Origin: Bradyrhizobium sp. SRL28
GTDB taxonomy: Bacteria; Pseudomonadota; Alphaproteobacteria; Rhizobiales; Xanthobacteraceae
Direction: 5' to 3'
Assembly: GCF_018596315.1 (NCBI RefSeq)
Contig: NZ_JAHEAG010000007.1
Coordinates: 224,101-288,100, forward strand
Length of the DNA: 64,000 nucleotides
Shown: one piece after another, positions 15,911 through 24,048 of the stretch
How the letters are laid out: the number at the start of each line of letters is the position of its first letter
How positions within the stretch are numbered: the stretch's first letter is position 1
Program-made: the position numbers and the translations under genes
Notes under the pieces: model-generated
What the model saw: only the letters and a program-made list of their open reading frames with translations
Databases searched by the model: none
Told to the model about the DNA's origin: nothing

Positions 15911-15941
15911 ACCATACCTGACATCCTGTGTCAGGTATGGT
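15911..15941. promoter_or_regulatory. Perfect 13-bp inverted repeat: operator of the second WYL regulator
   Basis: ACCATACCTGACA (15911-15923) and TGTCAGGTATGGT (15929-15941), spacer TCCTG. It lies 48 bp before the GST start and 11 bp before the regulator start. The CTGACA half-site is also present in the operators at 7456 and 7768. Confidence 0.8.
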
Positions 15942-15951
15942 TTAAGGGATC

Positions 15952-16980
15952 ATGCGCGCGAGCCGGCTGCTTTCGATCCTCACCACCCTCCAGGCGCGGG
16001 GACAGGTCACCGCGCCTGAACTCGCCGACGCATGCGAGGTTTCGGTGCGCACCATCTATCGCGACATCGATGCGCTCGCCGCGGCCGGCATTCCCGTCTA
16101 TGCCGAGCGCGGCGCGGAAGGCGGCTATCGGCTGCTCGATGGCTATCGCGTGCGGCTGAACGGACTGTCGCAGCCGGAGGCTGAGGCGCTGTTCATGACG
16201 GGATTGCCGGGGCCTGCAGCCGCGCTTGGCCTCGATGCTGCGATGCTGGCGGCGCAGACCAAGCTGATGGCGGCACTGCCGGCCAATCTGCGCCCGAACG
16301 CCGGCCGGATGCAGGAACGCTTTCATCTCGATGCCCCAAGCTGGTTCGGCGAAGCCGAGCAGCCGAAGCATCTGCGCGCCGTTGCCGGTGCGGTGCTGCG
16401 CGAAAACCTGATCGAAATCCGCTACCAGAGCTGGAGGGCCGAGAAGCGCCGTCGCGTCGCACCGCTCGGTCTCGTGCTGAAAGGCGGTGGCTGGTATCTC
16501 GCTGGAAGCGTCGATGGCAGCGTGCGCACCTATCGCGTGTCGCGTGTTCTCGACTGCAACGTTCTGGAGGAGCGCTGCGTCCGGCCCACCGATTTCGATC
16601 TCGCGACCTATTGGCAAGCCGCGACGATCCGGCTCGAAGCCGAGATGCATCCGAACTGCGCCACCGTCCGGCTGTCGCCGTTCGGCATAAAACTGCTCAA
16701 CGCCTTGAGCCAGCCTTACGTGAGGACGCGCACCCGCATCGAGGAAACCGCCGATGCCGCCGGCTGGCGGATCGCTTTTGTGCCGATCGGGAAAACGGTG
16801 TGGCACGCGGCGGCCGAGCTGCTGCGTCTCGGCGCAGAGGCAGAGGTGCTGGCACCGGCCGAGCTGCGCGACAAGATGGCCGAACTCACCCAGGCCATGG
16901 CCGCACGCTACCGGACGGCGCAGGATGGTTATCAGGACGATAAGGATTTCCGCAGATCTCGCGCCACGAAACACTCCTGA
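15952..16980 (+). CDS. YafY-type HTH/WYL-domain transcriptional regulator
   Basis: 342 residues. HTH_11 winged helix at residues ~1-60 ('GQVTAPELADACEVSVRTIYRDIDAL'), then a WYL domain (~140-215, 'RRVAPLGLVLKGGGWYLAG', where W-Y-L is intact) and a WYL C-terminal extension to ~325. It is about 110 residues longer than the regulator at 7841, which lacks the C-terminal extension. Divergent from the GST-DUF6157 pair, its likely target. The ligand is unknown. Confidence 0.9.
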   Translation: MRASRLLSILTTLQARGQVTAPELADACEVSVRTIYRDIDALAAAGIPVYAERGAEGGYRLLDGYRVRLNGLSQPEAEALFMTGLPGPAAALGLDAAMLAAQTKLMAALPANLRPNAGRMQERFHLDAPSWFGEAEQPKHLRAVAGAVLRENLIEIRYQSWRAEKRRRVAPLGLVLKGGGWYLAGSVDGSVRTYRVSRVLDCNVLEERCVRPTDFDLATYWQAATIRLEAEMHPNCATVRLSPFGIKLLNALSQPYVRTRTRIEETADAAGWRIAFVPIGKTVWHAAAELLRLGAEAEVLAPAELRDKMAELTQAMAARYRTAQDGYQDDKDFRRSRATKHS

Positions 16981-17079
16981 AACACGATTCTCCCCTTCGC
17001 ACGTGAACGCAGAACGTCGTCGGCCCGACTGATGGGCAGGGACGCAACAAGGCCTCGTGCCAACCAACTGGAGAATACG

Positions 17080-17331
17080 ATGCTTCGCAAGGTTACCCTC
17101 GGATTGATCGCCGCCGCCTCGCTCACCATTGCCGCTGCAGCGCCTGCTTCCGCCGGCGGCTTCTACCACGGCCATCATCACTGGGGACATGGTTATGGCT
17201 GGGGTCCCGCCATCGGCGTCGGCTTCGGCGGCGTTTATGTCGACACCGGTTTGAACGGCTGCCTGCGACAGCGCTGGGTCGAAACCCGCCGCGGCATGCG
17301 CCTGCGCACCGTGAACGTTTGCGCCTACTGA
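17080..17331 (+). CDS. Small secreted Gly/His-rich protein
   Basis: 83 residues from MLRKVTLGLIAAASLTIAAA. A signal peptide of ~25 residues with cleavage near 'APASAGG' precedes a Gly-, His-, Tyr- and Trp-rich region ('FYHGHHHWGHGYGWG') and a C-terminal part with two cysteines ('CLRQRWVETRRGMRLRTVNV'). Proteins of this composition are frequent in rhizobia and of unknown function. ACTGGAGAA lies 6 bp before the start. It is followed by a strong terminator. Confidence 0.8.
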   Translation: MLRKVTLGLIAAASLTIAAAAPASAGGFYHGHHHWGHGYGWGPAIGVGFGGVYVDTGLNGCLRQRWVETRRGMRLRTVNVCAY

Positions 17332-17351
17332 TCGAACGATTTGCAATAATC

Positions 17352-17382
17352 ATCCCGGCCGCGGCATGCGGCCGGGATTTTT
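17352..17382 (+). terminator. Rho-independent terminator
   Basis: ATCCCGGCCGC (17352-17362) pairs perfectly with 17368-17378 around GGCAT, then TTTTT. It ends the small secreted protein gene 20 bp after its stop. Confidence 0.85.
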
Positions 17383-17573
17383 CTCGTTGGAATCGTGTCT
17401 CCTCCGGTCACGTTGACCAATGCCTGCGCCCACCATATTGTAGCGGATGCGGTGCAAGCCGCTCCCGGGCCCGCGGGAAGGGTTGAACCCACTTGCAGCT
17501 TTCGAGCGACATCTAGTGCCTTTGTGCAGCCGGTATTGCGGGCCGTCGGCGATGTCATGCACGGAGGTGTCTG

Positions 17574-19205
17574 ATGGACCGGTCTTTCGATCGATTGAAT
17601 CTCGATCATCTGAAGAAGCAAGCCAAGCAATTGATCCGCCTCTATCGAAGCCGCGATGCGGCCGCGATGGCGCGGTTTCGCAGCACGCTGCCGGCAACGG
17701 CGGGCCTCAGCGATGAGGACCTTTCGTCCCGGGGATTGCGCCTGCACGATGCGCAATCGTGCCTGGCGCGCGAACACGGTTTTGCTTCCTGGCTTGACCT
17801 GAAGCGTTACCTTGAGGTGCAGGCGGTCGCGCAGAAGGAGCGCGCCGTTCGCGTCCTGCACCTGGCTCAGCTGCTTTATTCCGGCGACGTCAGCGGCACG
17901 GTCAACCGCGCGAACCCGCGCGTTGCTTTACGAATTCTGGCCGATGACCCCGACCTCGTCGCAGGCGATCCTTATCTAGCCTGCGCGATCGGCGACGAAC
18001 GCGCGCTGCGACAGGCGACGCAAGCCGATCCGGCATGGGTCAACCGATCAGGTGGCCCGCTGCGATTGCCGCCGCTTCTCGCCGTCGCGCATTCGAGCCT
18101 GCTGCGCGTGGAAGAATTTCGCGAACGGCTGCACGCGAGCGCGAAATTGCTGATCGCTGATGGCGCCGACGTCAACCAGCACATCTACAGCCGCTGGCCG
18201 CCGGGATCGCTGAGCGAGCCGGACCAGAGCTGTCCGCTCTCGACGCTCTACGGCGCCGCGGGCAGCAACCATGATCCCGACCTGACCAGATTATTGCTCA
18301 ATGCCGGCGCGAACCCCAATGACGGCGAATCGCTCTATCACTCGCTGGAGAATCCAGCGTGCACGCGTCTGCTGCTGGAGCACGGCGCCCGCATTGCGGA
18401 AAGCAATGCGATCTACCGCTCGATCGATCTCGATGACGACACCGCGCTGAAGCTGCTGCTGCAGCATGGCGGCGACCCGAACGAGCCGGCGCTGAATGCG
18501 CCGATCACCGATTGGGGCTCGCCACTTTCATGGGCCATCTACCGCCGACGGCCCCGTCACGCGAAGGCCCTTCTGGACGCGGGCGCCGATCCATCGGCGA
18601 CGCGCCAGGATGGCGTCAGCCCGTACCGGCTGGCGCTGCGGTTCGGGCTATCAGACGTTGCGGATTTGCTGCGCGAGCAGACTGACGCACCAGATATTTC
18701 CGAAGAGGAGCGCTTCGTCGCCGCATGCGCACGCGGTGACGAAGCCGAGGCGCGTGCGGTCGGTTCGCGACGGCCCGACCTGCCGGCTTCGCTGTCGCCG
18801 GCGCAATTGCGGTTGTTGCCTGATATGACCGCGGCAGGCGCCGACGACGCCGTGAAGCTGATGGTCAGAATCGGCTGGCCGATCGCCGTGCGCGGCGGCG
18901 ACTGGGATGCGTCCGCCCTCAATCTTGCGGTGTTCAGCGGCAATGCCGGCCTGACACGTTTTCTGCTCGAACACGGCGCCAAATGGACGGAACAGCACGG
19001 TTTCGGCGACAACGCCTGCGGTTCGCTGTCATGGGCATCCCTCAACGAGCCGGTCGACGGCGGAGACTGGGTCGGCTGTGCGCGCGCCCTGCTCGATCAT
19101 GGCATGCCCGGCGCGACAGCCATCCCTGACGATCCCGAACGGGTGCTGATTGCCGGCGTGCGAAAGCAGTTTTCCGACGAAGTCACCGAGGAATTGCTGG
19201 GCTAG
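17574..19205 (+). CDS. Ankyrin-repeat protein
   Basis: 543 residues. The first ~90 residues ('LDHLKKQAKQLIRLYRSRD', 'DAQSCLAREHGFASWLDLKR') are a conserved helical leader found in many bacterial ankyrin proteins. Ankyrin repeats run from ~170 to ~370 ('LTRLLLNAGANPNDGE', 'CTRLLLEHGARI', 'ALKLLLQHGGDPNEP', 'HAKALLDAGADPSATR') and again at ~440-510 ('LTRFLLEHGAKW'). No signal peptide or membrane segment, so probably cytosolic and protein-binding. Partners unknown. Confidence 0.9.
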   Translation: MDRSFDRLNLDHLKKQAKQLIRLYRSRDAAAMARFRSTLPATAGLSDEDLSSRGLRLHDAQSCLAREHGFASWLDLKRYLEVQAVAQKERAVRVLHLAQLLYSGDVSGTVNRANPRVALRILADDPDLVAGDPYLACAIGDERALRQATQADPAWVNRSGGPLRLPPLLAVAHSSLLRVEEFRERLHASAKLLIADGADVNQHIYSRWPPGSLSEPDQSCPLSTLYGAAGSNHDPDLTRLLLNAGANPNDGESLYHSLENPACTRLLLEHGARIAESNAIYRSIDLDDDTALKLLLQHGGDPNEPALNAPITDWGSPLSWAIYRRRPRHAKALLDAGADPSATRQDGVSPYRLALRFGLSDVADLLREQTDAPDISEEERFVAACARGDEAEARAVGSRRPDLPASLSPAQLRLLPDMTAAGADDAVKLMVRIGWPIAVRGGDWDASALNLAVFSGNAGLTRFLLEHGAKWTEQHGFGDNACGSLSWASLNEPVDGGDWVGCARALLDHGMPGATAIPDDPERVLIAGVRKQFSDEVTEELLG

Positions 19206-19257
19206 CCGACACGTGCGCCAAGCTGGTCATGGCCGGGTCAAGCGATTGGCTTAACCC

Positions 19258-21168
19258 CTATACCCTGCCCTTCAACGCGTCGCCGATTTCGTCGAGCACC
19301 TTGGGGTCCTCGATGGTGGCCGGCATGGTCCAGCTCTCGCCGTCGGCGATCTTCTTGATGGTGCCGCGCAGGATTTTTCCCGAGCGTGTCTTCGGCAATC
19401 GCCCGACCGTGATCGCGAGCTTGAAGGCAGCTACGGGCCCGAGCTTGTCGCGGACCAGCGCCACGATCTCCTTTTCGATCTCGGCAGGCGCGCGCGTCAC
19501 GCCGGCTTTCAGCACCAGGAAACCGCAGGGCACTTCGCCCTTGATCGCGTCCTTGATCCCGAGCACCGCGCATTCGGCGACGTCGGGATGCGAGGCCAGG
19601 ATTTCCTCCATGCCGCCGGTGGAGAGCCGGTGGCCGGCGACATTGATGATGTCGTCGGTGCGGCCCATCACCCAGACATAGCCGTCGTCATCCTTGTAGC
19701 CGGCGTCGGAGGTCTTGTAGTAGCCGGGAAACTCCGTGAGGTAGGCTTCCCTGAAACGCCCGTCCTGCTCCCACAATGTCGGCAGGCAGGCAGGCGGCAT
19801 CGGCAGCTTGATCACGATCGAGCCCATGGTGCCCGCGGGCACCGGCCTGGATGCCTCGTCGACCACGTCGACCTGATAGCCCGGCATCGGCACCGTCGGC
19901 GAGCCGTGCTTGACCGGCAGCATGCCCAGCCCCACCGGGTTGCCGGCGATGCACCAGCCGGTTTCGGTCTGCCACCAGTGATCGATGACCGGTACCTTCA
20001 ACTGCGCTTCCGCCCATTCTACCGTCGGCGGATCGGCACGTTCGCCGGCCAGGAACAGCGTGCGGAATTTCGACAGATCGTATTTGCGAATGAACGCGCC
20101 GTCCGGATCCTCCTTGCGGATGGCGCGGAAGGCGGTCGGCGCGGTGAACAGCGCGACGGCCTTATGCTCGGAGATGACGCGCCAGAACGCGCCGGCATCC
20201 GGTGTGCCGACCGGCTTGCCCTCATACATGATGGAAGTGGCGCCATGAATCAGCGGCCCGTAGACGATGTAGCTGTGGCCGACGACCCAGCCGATGTCGG
20301 AGCCGCACCACCAGACTTCGCCGGGCTTGACGCCGTAGAGGTTGAACATCGACCATTTCAGCGCGACCAGATGCCCGCCATTGTCGCGCACGACGCCCTT
20401 CGGGATTCCCGTGGTGCCTGACGTGTAGAGAATATAGAGCGGATCGGTCGCCAGCACCGGCGTGCACGGCGCGGCCTTGCCGGCTTGGAGCGCGGCGCCG
20501 CGGAGCGCTGCCCAGTCGTGATCGCGGCCGGCCGTGAGTTCGCAAGTCTGCTGCGGCCGTTGCAGGATGACGCAGGCCTGCGGCTTGACGCTTGAGAGCT
20601 TGATCGCCTCGTCGAGCAGCGGCTTGTACTGCACGATGCGGCCGGGCTCGATGCCGCAGCTCGCGGAAAAAATCAGTTTCGGCTTGGCGTCCTCGATGCG
20701 CGTCGCGAGCTCTTTCGCGGCAAAACCGCCGAACACCACCGAATGCACCGCGCCGATCCGCGCGCAGGCCAGCATCGCAAACACCGCTTCCGGCACCAGC
20801 GGCATATAGAGGATGACGCGGTCGCCCTTGGCGACGCCGGAATCGGCCATCACGGCGGCGAGCGTCTGCACCTCCTTGAGCATCTCGGCATAGGTGAATC
20901 TCGAGATCGTGTTGGTAAGCGGCGAATCGTGGATCAGCGCCACCTGATCGGCGCGTCCATCAGCGACATGGCGATCGAGCGCGTTGTAGCAGGTGTTGAC
21001 CACGGCGCCCGCAAACCAGCGGCCATACGCGCCCATCGAGGGATCGAATATCTTTTTGGCCGGCTCGATCCAGTCGATCTCGCGCGCCGCCTCGGCCCAA
21101 AAGCCATCGGGGTCGCTGAGCGAGCGGGCGTGGACCTCGTGATAGCGGCTGTTGTTCTGAACGCTCAT
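19258..21168 (-). CDS. prpE: Propionyl-CoA synthetase
   Basis: 636 residues from MSVQNNSRYHEVHARSLSDP. Acyl-adenylate-forming enzyme converting propionate (or acetate), ATP and CoA to the acyl-CoA. The A3 loop 'YTSGTTGIPKGV' lies near residue 255, 'WWQTETGW' near residue 395, and the catalytic lysine motif 'PKTRSGKILRGTIKKI' near residue 590. The N-terminal 'FWAEAAREIDW' is typical of PrpE. A longer reading frame to 21267 runs into the repeat at 21196 and is not used. No methylcitrate-cycle genes are nearby. Confidence 0.88.
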   Translation of the reverse strand: MSVQNNSRYHEVHARSLSDPDGFWAEAAREIDWIEPAKKIFDPSMGAYGRWFAGAVVNTCYNALDRHVADGRADQVALIHDSPLTNTISRFTYAEMLKEVQTLAAVMADSGVAKGDRVILYMPLVPEAVFAMLACARIGAVHSVVFGGFAAKELATRIEDAKPKLIFSASCGIEPGRIVQYKPLLDEAIKLSSVKPQACVILQRPQQTCELTAGRDHDWAALRGAALQAGKAAPCTPVLATDPLYILYTSGTTGIPKGVVRDNGGHLVALKWSMFNLYGVKPGEVWWCGSDIGWVVGHSYIVYGPLIHGATSIMYEGKPVGTPDAGAFWRVISEHKAVALFTAPTAFRAIRKEDPDGAFIRKYDLSKFRTLFLAGERADPPTVEWAEAQLKVPVIDHWWQTETGWCIAGNPVGLGMLPVKHGSPTVPMPGYQVDVVDEASRPVPAGTMGSIVIKLPMPPACLPTLWEQDGRFREAYLTEFPGYYKTSDAGYKDDDGYVWVMGRTDDIINVAGHRLSTGGMEEILASHPDVAECAVLGIKDAIKGEVPCGFLVLKAGVTRAPAEIEKEIVALVRDKLGPVAAFKLAITVGRLPKTRSGKILRGTIKKIADGESWTMPATIEDPKVLDEIGDALKGRV

Positions 21169-21195
21169 GGCGATTCTCCCGGTCGCCGCATACGC

Positions 21196-21281
21196 CGTCA
21201 TGCCCGGGCTTGTCCCGGGCATCCACGTCTCCCCTCGAAGAAAGCAAGACGTGGATGGCCGGGACAAGCCCGGCCATGACG
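21196..21281. repeat. Interspersed inverted repeat, family D
   Basis: CGTCATGCCCGGGCTTGTCC at the left and its inverse ending GGACAAGCCCGGCCATGACG at the right, with an inner ATCCACGTCT/AGACGTGGAT pair. It sits in the promoter side of prpE, 28 bp before its start. Confidence 0.85.
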
Positions 21282-21378
21282 ATGCGGGGGCGACATTACG
21301 CTTTATCCCTTTCCGCCATTGTCACGGGAAGCGGCGGGAGATCAAGCCGAGAATAGCTTGGCCGGTACGGCCAAACCT

Positions 21379-22737
21379 TCACTGCCGGGCGATCGTATTG
21401 AGCTTCTCCAGCCGCTCCTCCATCGCATGGCGGAGGTCGTAGCCGCGTTTGCCGAACGAGCTGTTGCGCTTTTCGATGAAGCTGCGCTGTTGCCGGGTCA
21501 GCGCCAGCGCCGCGCGATGGCTGTCGGATTCCGCGCTTGCGATCACTCGGAGAAACACGTCGTTGATGTTGCGGTCGAGTTGGGCGAGGCCCGGGTCGGC
21601 GCAGATCGCCTTTTCGACCTGACGCTTCGCGGTGGCGCAATTGAAGCTCGGCAGGTTCTTCTGGTACGACAGCGAACCCAGCCGTTCGATCTCCTGCGCA
21701 ACGTCCTTGTGATTGGCGGCGGCGGTGCTGTCGGAGGGATTGAGGCGAACCGCTTCGGCATAGTCCTGCAGCGCACGGCCGCGGTCGCCCTTCTTGACCC
21801 AGGCCGCGCCGCGGTTGTTGTAGGCGCGCTGGAATTTTGGATCGAGTTTCAGCGCCGCGCCGTAGTCTGCAATCGCGCGATCGTAATCCTTCCTGGCCTG
21901 ATACGCGTCGCCGCGGTTGGTCAGGAATTTCGCCTCGGGGCGGATCTTGATCGCCTCGTCGTAGTCGGCGATCGCGCGTGCGTAGTCGCCATTGCCGGCG
22001 AGGTCGAGGCCGCGATTATCGAAGAACTCCGGCTGCGTCGGATCGATCCGGATCGCCGTGGTAACATCCTCGATCGCCCGTTCCGTGTGGCCCAGCTTGC
22101 GGTAAGCCGCGGAACGGTTGCTGTAGGTCCGCGCGCGGTGCGGCTCGAGACGCAGCGCTTCATCGTAATCGGCAATCGCCTTCTGATACTCGCCCTTGAA
22201 ATACCAGGCGGCGCCGCGGTCGGAAAACACCTGCGCAAAATCAGGCTTTAGCCGCAGCGCCTCGTTATAGTCCTCGATGGCGCGATCGTATTTCTTGGCG
22301 TTGTTGAAAGCATTGCCGCGGTTTGCGTAACCATTGGCATTGTCCGGCTCCAGCCGGATGGCTTGGTTCAGCGCCTCGAACGCGCCTTCCATCTTGCCGG
22401 TCTGGCGCAGGATTTCACCGCGGGCGCGGAAGGCGCGGGCGCGATTGGGATCGTTGGATATGACAATATCGATTTCGGCCAGGGCCTTGGCGGTTTGGCC
22501 GCTGTTATGCAGCGCGGCGGCGCGGGTAATTGTGGCATCAAGCCGGTCGCCCTCCGGCGTGGCCGGGTTGTCGATCAGCGCGGTACAAGCCTCGATCACC
22601 TTCGCGGGCTCGGCGGCCGAGAGCGCCGCGCAGGTGACCGGCGGTTCGGCGGCCGGCTGGGCCGGGGCGCCGAAGGAGGTCAGGATTGCAATGGTAAAGG
22701 CCGCGCTCGCGGCAAATCGCGAAACAAATGATCGCAT
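21379..22737 (-). CDS. Secreted TPR protein with C-terminal LprI/DUF1311-like domain
   Basis: 452 residues from MRSFVSRFAASAAFTIAILT, a signal peptide ending near 'APAQPA'. Roughly nine tetratricopeptide repeats follow (residues ~60-350; for example 'YANRGNAFNNAKKYDRAIED', 'YNNRGAAWVKKGDRGRALQD'). The last ~100 residues ('FNCATAKRQVEKAICADPGL', 'TRQQRSFIEKRN') resemble DUF1311/LprI, a periplasmic Cys-containing domain linked to lysozyme inhibition in some species. A shorter paralogue with the same C-terminus is at 24026. Periplasmic role unknown. Confidence 0.88.
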   Translation of the reverse strand: MRSFVSRFAASAAFTIAILTSFGAPAQPAAEPPVTCAALSAAEPAKVIEACTALIDNPATPEGDRLDATITRAAALHNSGQTAKALAEIDIVISNDPNRARAFRARGEILRQTGKMEGAFEALNQAIRLEPDNANGYANRGNAFNNAKKYDRAIEDYNEALRLKPDFAQVFSDRGAAWYFKGEYQKAIADYDEALRLEPHRARTYSNRSAAYRKLGHTERAIEDVTTAIRIDPTQPEFFDNRGLDLAGNGDYARAIADYDEAIKIRPEAKFLTNRGDAYQARKDYDRAIADYGAALKLDPKFQRAYNNRGAAWVKKGDRGRALQDYAEAVRLNPSDSTAAANHKDVAQEIERLGSLSYQKNLPSFNCATAKRQVEKAICADPGLAQLDRNINDVFLRVIASAESDSHRAALALTRQQRSFIEKRNSSFGKRGYDLRHAMEERLEKLNTIARQ

Positions 22738-22871
22738 AATCGGCTCTTCAAAATAAATGAAGTACGCGCGGTTATGCCGCGCCCGATCACTAGGTCGCCG
22801 CTGATCTTCCAAAGGTTCGAAGGCTCGGGGTATCTGTTGACCTGTATCCGCGCATAGCCTAGGGAGACCCC

Positions 22872-22919
22872 ATGAAACGCGCGATGATCATTGTCACGCT
22901 TTGGTGGCTGGCCTTCTGA
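22872..22919 (+). CDS. trpS leader peptide with tandem Trp codons
   Basis: Fifteen codons encoding MKRAMIIVTLWWLAF and a TGA stop. AGGGAG (22861-22866) is a good ribosome site 5 bp before the ATG. Codons 11 and 12 are both TGG at 22902-22907, placed so that a ribosome stalled there would cover attenuator segment 1. Too short for routine gene callers. The trpS start is 103 bp downstream. Confidence 0.88.
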   Translation: MKRAMIIVTLWWLAF

Positions 22920-22977
22920 CAGGGCGGCCGGACGTTTCATTGCATCTGGGGCCGCCGCAAGGGCGGCCTTTTGTTTT
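22908..22977 (+). promoter_or_regulatory. Tryptophan attenuator of trpS
   Basis: Segment 1 CTGGCC (22908-22913) can pair with segment 2 GGCCGG (22926-22931). Segment 2 GGCGGCC (22923-22929) can alternatively pair with segment 3 GGCCGCC (22950-22956) as antiterminator. Segment 3 can pair with segment 4 GGCGGCC (22962-22968), the terminator, followed by TTTTGTTTT (22969-22977). Ribosome stalling at the Trp codons would free segment 2 and favour readthrough into trpS. Confidence 0.85.
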
Positions 22978-23022
22978 GATGATCCCCCATGCGGTGTTCC
23001 CCTCATCTCACGAGGACACCTC

Positions 23023-24048
23023 ATGACCAGACCCGTTGTTCTGACAGGCGACCGCACCACGGGCCCGCTGCACATTGGCCACTACGCCGGATCGTTGCTC
23101 AACCGTCTGCGATTTCAGGACACCCACGAGCAGTTCCTGCTCCTGGCCGATACGCAAGCCCTGACCGACAATGCTCACAGCCCCGACAAGGTGCGGGTTG
23201 GTGTGATGGAGGTGGCGTTGGACTACCTTGCCGTCGGGATCGACCCGGACAAGACCACGATCTGCCTGCAATCCCACCTGCCCGCGCTGGCTGAGCTGTC
23301 GATGCTCTATTTGAACTTCGTGACCGTCGCCCGATTGGAGCGTAACCCCACGATCAAGGACGAGATCCGCGGCCGCGGCTTCGGGCGCGACATCCCGGCA
23401 GGCTTCCTGTGCTATCCTGCGGCGCAGGCGGCGGACATTACCGCGTTCAAGGCAACCGTCGTGCCGGTGGGCGAGGATCAGGCGCCGCTGATTGAACAGA
23501 CCAACGAGATCGTGCGCCGTATCAACACCACCGCCAGACGCGCCATCCTGCCGGAAGCGCAGGCTGTCATTCCGCAGGTGGGGCGGCTGCCGGGCGTCGA
23601 CGGGAAAGCGAAAATGTCAAAATCCGGCGGCAACGCCATCGCCCTTTCGGCCTCGCCGGACGAGATCGCGGCGGCCGTGAAGGCGATGTTCACCGACCCC
23701 AATCATCTACGGGTCGAAGATCCCGGACGAGTGGAAGGCAATGTCGTCTTCACCTATCTGGATGCTTTCGACGAGGACCGCACCACGCTGGAAGAGCTGA
23801 AGGCGCAGTATCGGCGGGGAGGAGTAGGCGACAGCAGGATCAAGCACCGCCTCGACGACATCCTGCAGGCGCTGATTGGGCCGACGCGAGAACGTAGGAC
23901 GCAACTGGCCAAAGATCCGGCCTATGTGCTCGACGTGATTCGCCGCGGTACGGAAAAGGCGCGGAGCCGGACCGAGGCAACGAAGCGGGAAGTTGTCGAA
24001 GGCCTTGGACTGTTCATGTTGCAACCTAGTATCCATCGATTCCGTTGA
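23023..24048 (+). CDS. trpS: Tryptophanyl-tRNA synthetase
   Basis: 341 residues from MTRPVVLTGDRTTGPLHIGHYAG. Class Ic aminoacyl-tRNA synthetase charging tRNA-Trp. The HIGH motif is 'GPLHIGHYAG' (residues ~14-23) and the KMSKS loop is 'KAKMSKSGGNAI' (~residue 190). Length is usual for the bacterial enzyme. The ATG at 23023 has GAGGAC upstream; the frame extends back to 22891 but that stretch is the attenuator. The form with GDRTTG near the N-terminus resembles the second TrpRS type found as an extra copy in some bacteria; whether the genome has another trpS cannot be seen. Its 3' end overlaps the converging TPR gene by 23 bp. Confidence 0.93.
   Translation: MTRPVVLTGDRTTGPLHIGHYAGSLLNRLRFQDTHEQFLLLADTQALTDNAHSPDKVRVGVMEVALDYLAVGIDPDKTTICLQSHLPALAELSMLYLNFVTVARLERNPTIKDEIRGRGFGRDIPAGFLCYPAAQAADITAFKATVVPVGEDQAPLIEQTNEIVRRINTTARRAILPEAQAVIPQVGRLPGVDGKAKMSKSGGNAIALSASPDEIAAAVKAMFTDPNHLRVEDPGRVEGNVVFTYLDAFDEDRTTLEELKAQYRRGGVGDSRIKHRLDDILQALIGPTRERRTQLAKDPAYVLDVIRRGTEKARSRTEATKREVVEGLGLFMLQPSIHRFR

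Noticed and set aside
15931..17346. 471-codon minus-strand ORF
   Set aside because: Antisense to the WYL regulator and the secreted protein gene, and crosses the operator; shadow.
22834..22866. TTGACC at 22837 as a trpS -35 box
   Set aside because: No -10 at an acceptable spacing before the leader ribosome site.
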